A stretch of 12,175 nucleotides of DNA from Hyaloscypha bicolor E. Its lineage: Eukaryota > Ascomycota > Leotiomycetes > Helotiales > Hyaloscyphaceae. The notes below the pieces were generated by a model, which did not search any database, was not told the origin of the DNA, and was given only the letters and a program-made list of their open reading frames with translations. The stretch covers positions 2,782,639 to 2,794,813 of the forward strand of contig NW_020194619.1 in the NCBI RefSeq assembly GCF_002865645.1. The letters run 5' to 3'. The position numbers were made by a program, and so were the translations under genes. Each line of letters starts with the position of its first letter. Within the stretch, counting starts at the first letter, position 1. Positions 6,545-12,175 of this stretch are shown in pieces.

Positions 6545-7380
6545 GGAATAATAGAAACTTCGTAATTAAGGTAATACTCTTATAAAGTTCTAAGAAATAT
6601 CTATAAGGCAGATTATTAGCTTAGTAAGTTAGGAGAGAAAGGGCTATTATAATACTTTAAGTCTAAGGCCGAAATATTAAGGATATATAAGTATTAATTT
6701 CAGTATCTTATATTAATTTCTAATATATCTAATAACTTAGATACGAATTAGCCATAAGATATAATTACTAGTATAGTATATAGGAATAGTAGAAATAGAG
6801 GCTAATTATAGAAGAAAAAGAAGCAAAAGAAATAAAATAAGAAAAATTATATTAAAATAGTATAAGTTAGACCTTAGTTAGAATTAGACTTTAGTACTCG
6901 GAAATAAAATAATATTATTAATTTATATATTATTTTTAGTTATAATAAGACTAAAATAGAGGCAGTATTAGTTTTAGTAAAAAAGCTTACTTCTAAGTCT
7001 GGAAAAGATATCTAAAAGAGGAAATATCTTTAATTTTAAGTAAAATAATAAATAGAAATCAGAATTAAGAATTAAAAAGAAATCGGAAATAAGAAATTAT
7101 ATAAATAAACTAGAGAAGTTTCTAGAGAAAGAAATAGATACTAAGTAAAGAAATAAAAGAAAATTCAGAAAAGTCAGAAAAATTAGTAAAATTAGTAAAA
7201 TTAGTAAAATTATATTTATTATTTTTATTATTATCTTTAATAATATTAATAAATATATCTAGTTTAGTGAAATTAAAGAGAAATACTATAGGTATTAAGC
7301 TAATAAAATAAAGAAAAGAGTATAAGTAATAGAAATAAGACTAGAAAAGCTATTACTTTATTACTACTAATACTATAACT
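6545..7380 (+). other. Retroelement leader and degraded gag N-terminal region
   Basis: This stretch lies between the LTR-like segment and recognisable gag. It is strongly RIP-degraded, with stops in every frame and no identifiable start codon. The part after about 6900 reads as Lys/Glu-rich peptide on the plus strand if stops are ignored, which suits the variable N-terminus of gag. A 9-bp repeat array lies within it. Confidence 0.4.
7181..7212. repeat. 9-bp tandem repeat, about 3.5 copies
   Basis: AATTAGTAA is repeated exactly at 7181, 7190 and 7199, followed by a partial copy. The period is a multiple of three and lies in the presumed gag N-terminal region. The copies are identical and contain no CpA or TpG, so the array probably expanded after RIP or inherited a uniform RIP product. 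Confidence 0.85.
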
Positions 7381-7381
7381 C

Positions 7382-8230
7382 GAACTTTAATTATATTTAT
7401 TATTATTAACTAGTTTCTTCCTAATTCCGGTTCCTAAACCAAAAGATATACTTAAATAGGAAATTAGTTCTTTAGGAACCTTATTAGTAAAAGTCTTAGA
7501 TATAGAAACTCTAAAATTAATTATAAAAGAAATTATTAAGATTAATATAACTAAGAATAAATATATACTAGTACCGGATTTAAACCTGCTATTTATAGGA
7601 GCTCCTAAAGTACTATAGTTTTAGGGAAATAATATTTCTATATTTTTAAAATAATATATAAATATATATAAGAATTATTATATTTCTAATAATATTAAAA
7701 AAGAAAGAATTATCTATTATATCTTTTCTATTTATAAGAATTAGATTAAGGCTATACCAGAATACTATACTAATAATCCAGAAAATTACTAGAAAACTAA
7801 GTTCTTTAAGGCCTTATTAAAGAAATTCCGAAAATATAACTAGGAAATACTTAAAATTAGCTATGACTTTCTTAATTGGATTATTATATAAGCCCAGAAT
7901 AAAGAAATCTTTTCTAAGTCTATATTAATATATTTAATAGAATATTAAAGAAATTACTAAAGAAAAAAGAAATAAATGAAATTACTTAGTACCGAGAATT
8001 TATAAGAGAATTATCTATTCTAGTAAGAGATTATATTCTTAAGAATATAAACTTTAAGCTTATAAATGTTTTTATTTATAAATATAATAAGATATATAAG
8101 AAAATAATAATATTCTATTAGTATAAAGAAAAAAAATACCGTTTTAATATTACTAATAACCCAGATATATTCAGACTTAAATAAGAATACTTAGATATAT
8201 AGTTTATAATATAGTTCCTAAATTAGAAAA
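7382..8230 (+). pseudogene. gag-like capsid region of the gypsy element, RIP-broken
   Basis: One plus-strand frame (codons from 7382) reads through with only TAA/TAG interruptions to about 7950. It includes a Pro-rich lead-in, a block beginning GAPKV (7598) and a KALLKKFRK block (7808). The order of a GAPK-type start, a predicted helical stretch and an ALLKEFRK-like helix matches the retrotransposon gag region of fungal gypsy elements as I know them. After about 7970 the similarity continues in another frame, so a small indel has occurred. Gag would form the intracellular virus-like particle of the retroelement. The stops show it is not translatable. The family identification is by eye. Confidence 0.55.
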
Positions 8231-9700
8231 TAATTATTTCTTACTAGTTCCTTTTATTATGCTTCCTAAAGCTATTATAGATATAAGTAAGAAAAGAACC
8301 TAGCCTATAGCTAATTATATGAAACCTACTAAAAGTAATAAACCTAAAAGAAATAATATTAACTAACTAGTAAGAAGTCTAGAAAAACTATCTATTATTA
8401 CTATAACTTAAGAGAACCTATAAAAATAACTTAATATAATTACTATTATAATTCGGGAAGATATCTATAGCTTATTTATATAACCTAGTTAATTATAGTA
8501 AGTATAGCTAGTATAATAGTATTAATAGTCTAGTAAGTATAATTCGAGTTTTTAGGAAAGATATACTAGAAGTTATAATAAAGAATATAAAGAATACTAT
8601 AATAGCTATAATAGTTAAGCTAGATTAAATAAAAAATCTAAATAATTATATTCTAGAGAAAGTTAGTCTTAAATATAATTAGAAAATATTACTCAAGTTA
8701 ATATAGCCTATAATATAGACCTAGAACTAAGAAAACGAATTTATTATAGGTACTATAATAGAAATAAGAATAATAATATTAATCTAGAATATATCTATAT
8801 TTCTTAGTTCTATTACCTACTAATAGAAAAGCTTATAAATTATAAATATATTTACTAATTTAATAAAAGATAATATAAAGGGCTATTTAAGTCTAGATAA
8901 GAAAGTATTTCCTTTTTTCTTACTAGTAAGTACTAGTAATTTAACTAAATTATTTCCTAAGTCCTAAAAGAAGAATTTAATTATAACTTAAATATTTAAC
9001 CCAAAAATATCTAGAGATTAATAGGAGATATCTAGTTTATAAAGCAAGAAAGAGAAAAGAAAGCTAGCTAACCGGAATCTATATATAAAAGCAAATAAGT
9101 TATATCTAGGGAATCTAAATAGCCACTTTATCTTAAAGGAAATTATATTAGAATTACTAATATTTTAGGTTCTGGAATTAATAAATAGTATTAAGATTTA
9201 GCTATAAATAGTATTTCTATTAATATTATAATAGGTTTCTTATTAAGGAAAAAGAAAAAAGAAAGAAAAATAGCTAAAGAGGTTTTCTAAAAACAAGCTA
9301 GAATAGAAGAAAAGCTACCTTATATAAGAAGCTAGAAGAATACTATTCTAAGAAATAATAGATAAGAAAATAGCCTAGCTAAGAATATAGATATTAATAC
9401 TTCTGGAAATAAATAAGACAAATTAGAAACCTAGTATACTCTTAACTATAATAAGTATAAGACTTCTAAAATTAATAATATTTTAATAAGGCTACTAAAG
9501 AAAGTAATTATTTTATTTCTAAGAACTTAGAAAGAAACGAGAATACTTATTAATATCTTAAAAATACTAGATCTAGCTACTATATTTTAGAACTAATAAG
9601 TTAAGGATAATACTTCTTATCTTACTATCTTATAAATAAGAAATACTATTATATTAAATATAATTAGATATACTAGGAAATCTATAAAACTAGCGGCTGT
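8230..9700 (+). other. Retroelement internal linker, degraded
   Basis: Apart from the possible zinc-knuckle remnant, I recognise no domain here. The sequence is strongly CpA/TpG-depleted, rich in CTAG, and all frames are broken. By position it would be the gag C-terminus and the gag-protease linker. Reading frames appear to shift relative to gag, which indicates indels in addition to point mutation. Confidence 0.4.
8787..8910 (+). pseudogene. Possible zinc-knuckle region of gag, tentative
   Basis: In the frame starting at 8787 the translation has the rhythm of a CCHC knuckle followed by a basic segment (EKLIN, then KGLFKSR). Aromatic Tyr and Ser/stop codons stand where Cys and His might have been (TGT to TAT, CAT to TAT by RIP). 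No intact Cys remains. It sits between gag and the protease as expected. The surrounding 8230-9700 has no other recognisable domain. Confidence 0.25.
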
Positions 9701-10060
9701 GGCTTATATAATAAATAGAATATTTAAGAAATTAGAAATACTAGCTCAGGTATCTAATACTAATAGAATTATTTAATTTAAAGGCAATACTATTAATATT
9801 CGGATATTACTAGCTTATAAATATATTATATAATCTTTATGCCTCTAATTTATATTTCGAGGACCTTAAGATAGTATTAAATATAAAAGAAATAATTAAT
9901 ATTAGAGCTAAAGTTAATATTTTCTCTAAAAAAATTTCCAGAAATATTAGTAAAGTAATATATAATACTATAAATTATTAAATATTTACTATTATTAGGG
10001 CAGAATTTGGATTTATAGGAATAATAAAGCTTAGAACTAAAGTTATAAATAGAATATAAA
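9700..10060 (+). pseudogene. Possible aspartic protease C-terminal part, tentative
   Basis: A block reading YLLLLGQ (about 9983-10003) resembles the hydrophobic-Leu-Gly strand near the C-terminus of retroviral-type aspartic proteases, and it lies before the RT as expected. The catalytic DSG/DTG triad cannot be recognised, perhaps because of Asp to Asn changes and frame disruption. The call rests mainly on position. Confidence 0.25.
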
Positions 10061-10560
10061 GATGCGTTTTTCCTAATTAAAAGAGCTTTAAAAATCCTAC
10101 TTAGTTAATTATTCTTAGTAAAAATAAAGATAAATATTATATATAAAAGTAATAGGTTATAAGATAAGAGATTTACTAATCCTAAAAATAACTAGAATAC
10201 CTATATAATTATAATTATTTTACTTTTAAAAAATACCGGAAAATAGAAAAAAGTAATAGTTTAAGAGTACTAAGCTTTTAGAATTAAGAAATTAAGTAAT
10301 ATGAAATAGGAAACTAAAGATAAAGAGGAAAAATAGAGCCTAGTATTATAACTAGTAGTAATATTAGAAGAAATAGGAAAACGCCGGGATTTCCTATAAA
10401 TTCTTTTATTTTGGGTTTAGGAGTTTAGAAAATTAATAATATTTTTAGAGAAACTAAAGTAAAAAGGCTCTAATTAGAGTATTATTAAGACTAGTTCCGG
10501 ATTTAATAGAAAAAGAAATAAAAGAGATATTAAGTAAAGATATTTCTAAAAAAGAAATAA

Positions 10561-12175
10561 AGTAATATCTCCTAATAATAAAGAAATATATTCCCGAAGC
10601 TAAGAAATATAAAACCTAAAACTAGATAGAATTCTGAAATATATAGAAGCTTAAGAAAAGTATATTAAAATATTAGATAAAAAGATATTCTTTATATCTA
10701 ATTAGAAAAAAGCTAAGTAAAAAAGTTATAAATTCCGGAAATTAGATAAAAAAAAATATTAAAGAAAATAGCTATAGCTCTTAAAGAAAAAAATAATAAC
10801 TATAGTTTATTTCTAGTTATAAAAATATATAATATAAAAAATAAGAAGATTTAACTAGTAAATACTAATAATAAAACTAGAAAAGGCCCTAGTAAATATC
10901 CGGACTAGTTTAAGAGATCTAAAGCTAGAAAATATCTATAGAAATATACTAGGAAATATAAGAATTACTTTTTATTAAAAATATTAGCTATTTTAAGAAA
11001 TTTATAACTTATTCTAGAATACCTTAAATAATTAGATATTAGTAACTAGCTCTAGAAAAAGAAACTAGCTATATTTCAAGAATTAATAATTAATTAAGAA
11101 AATATAATTATATTTAATTAGAAAGAAATAAGAAAAGTTTATAAGAATATTAGCCTACTTATTCTAATTAAAACTATTAAGTATAAGGCCTAATAAGAAA
11201 AGAATTTCTTATATCCTAAAGCTCTAGTACTAATAGTAATAAAAATATTATTAGAATATCTAGATTATAAAGTTCTTAAGAAATATAATGAATTTTACTA
11301 AAATTTATAATTCTTAGTTATAAAAAAGATTACTGGGACTTATAAACTAATTACTACTATTATAAAAATAAATTTAGTAATCCTATAAGATACTAATTTA
11401 TTCCTATTTACTAATAAGATTTCGGAGGAATTTACTAGATATACTTATATCTCTCTAATTAATTTCTTTTCCGGATATAATTAACTTATACTAGATACTT
11501 ATAATAAAGATTTAATTATATTTATAATATTTCTAGAATTATTAAGAATAACTATATTATTTCAGGGAACTACTAATTCTATTATATAGTTTATATAAGT
11601 TATTATAACTATTCTAAAGTATCTATTTCCTAAAATCGCCATACTATTTATTAATAATATTAGAATTAAGGAATCTTATATAAACTATAATAAGTAGCTT
11701 ATTTTACCTAGTATTTAGTATTTCGTATTTAAATATCTTTAAAACCTAGATATAACCTTAGATAGAATTAAATAAGCCAGAGCTAATATTAGGGAAAAAT
11801 TATAGTTCTATTATAATAGTATAATTATTATTAGCTTTATTTATAAAGTACTTAGAAGAAGCCCTTTAAGCTCAGGAATTACTAAGATCTTGAGATAGGA
11901 ATATTATAATAATATAACTAAAGGCAAGGTATTTATTAGAATTATTATTTATTATTATATTTGAATTAAAGGCTTTATAATTATTACTAAACCTATTTAT
12001 TATTTAATAAGAAAAAATATAATATAAAACTAGGATAATAAATAAAAGCAAGTTATATAAATTCTTTAAGAAAAGCTTATTACTACTTTAATACTTTATA
12101 AGTTATATTATAATTTATTAGAAGATTAGGGAATAATTATATTAGTAGTAAATATTAGCCTAGATAAATAAGGCA
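10561..12175 (+). pseudogene. Ty3/gypsy pol: reverse transcriptase to start of RNase H, RIP-broken and partial
   Basis: One plus-strand frame runs from about 10561 to the right edge with no visible indel, interrupted only by TAA/TAG. Landmarks in order are a pre-RT segment with F-N-stop at 11113 (family FDW), IKK...GTYKL at 11320-11346, FFSGYN at 11464-11481 (family DFFSGYD), FQGTTNS at 11560-11580 (family LPQGATNS), and F-I-N-N at 11647-11658 where the family has F-[LI]-D-D. The connection domain then follows. At 12145 V-V-N-I-S stands for the VDAS start of RNase H, with Asn (12151) replacing the first catalytic Asp. RT would copy the element RNA into DNA. Loss of both catalytic Asp residues and the many stops make this copy inactive. 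The rest of RNase H and integrase would lie to the right. Confidence 0.85.

Larger units (their letters stand above)
6235..12175 (+). mobile_element. Degenerate Ty3/gypsy-type LTR retrotransposon, 5' part
   Basis: An LTR-like segment is followed on the same strand by gag-like sequence (about 7380-8230), a possible zinc-knuckle region (near 8790), a possible protease end (near 10000) and an unmistakable reverse transcriptase (about 11100-12060), then the start of RNase H at the window edge. RT directly followed by RNase H after gag and protease fits Metaviridae (gypsy) order and is consistent with a fungal lineage. The element is dead: stops occur throughout and catalytic aspartates have become asparagines. 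The 3' part (rest of RNase H, integrase, 3' LTR) lies outside the window. The 5' boundary is inferred, since no second LTR is available for comparison. Confidence 0.8.

Overview
The window looks like a repeat-rich, AT-rich block from a filamentous ascomycete (Pezizomycotina) genome that has been heavily altered by repeat-induced point mutation (RIP). From about position 880 to 5050 and from about 6545 to the end, CpA and TpG are almost gone while TpA, CTAG, AGCT and (T)CCGG-type strings persist. Translations in every frame are full of TAA and TAG, the expected outcome of CAA/CAG to TAA/TAG and TGG to TAG changes. No rRNA, tRNA, CRISPR array or prokaryotic gene structure is visible.

Layout. 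Positions 1-800 form an AT-rich spacer with a different base texture: TCA and TGA triplets are common and short direct repeats are present. It ends at a perfect 17-bp tandem array (811-874). Positions 880-2870 are RIP-degraded sequence with no recognised gene, containing one long GC-richer hairpin (1634-1682) and an AAAAT-type low-complexity tract. Positions 2880-3780 hold the remains of a plus-strand coding region built of tandem repeats with periods of 111, 117 and 12 bp, all multiples of three. Positions about 4440-5244 are a second plus-strand pseudogene with a C-x2-C-x8-C-x2-C-like motif and an acidic tail, and its stop codons thin out toward its 3' end. Positions about 5050-6050 are an island with near-normal base composition, containing the only convincing intact ORF (163 codons, minus strand, no recognised family), 8-bp tandem repeats and small inverted repeats.

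From about 6235 a Ty3/gypsy-type LTR retrotransposon runs on the plus strand and leaves the window at the right edge. It has a less mutated LTR-like segment with a nested CACGTG palindrome and a TATA-like box, then degenerate gag, a possible zinc-knuckle region, a possible protease end, and a clearly recognisable reverse transcriptase reaching the first residues of RNase H. The gag and RT segments are readable only if stops are ignored. The catalytic Asp-Asp of the RT and the first Asp of RNase H have become Asn codons, so the element is dead.

The genes do not form a working pathway. The biological story is genome defence: RIP destroyed the repeated elements on both sides and left one short island that is much less affected. 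The LTR limits, protease and zinc-knuckle calls, and the functions of both left-hand pseudogenes, are tentative.
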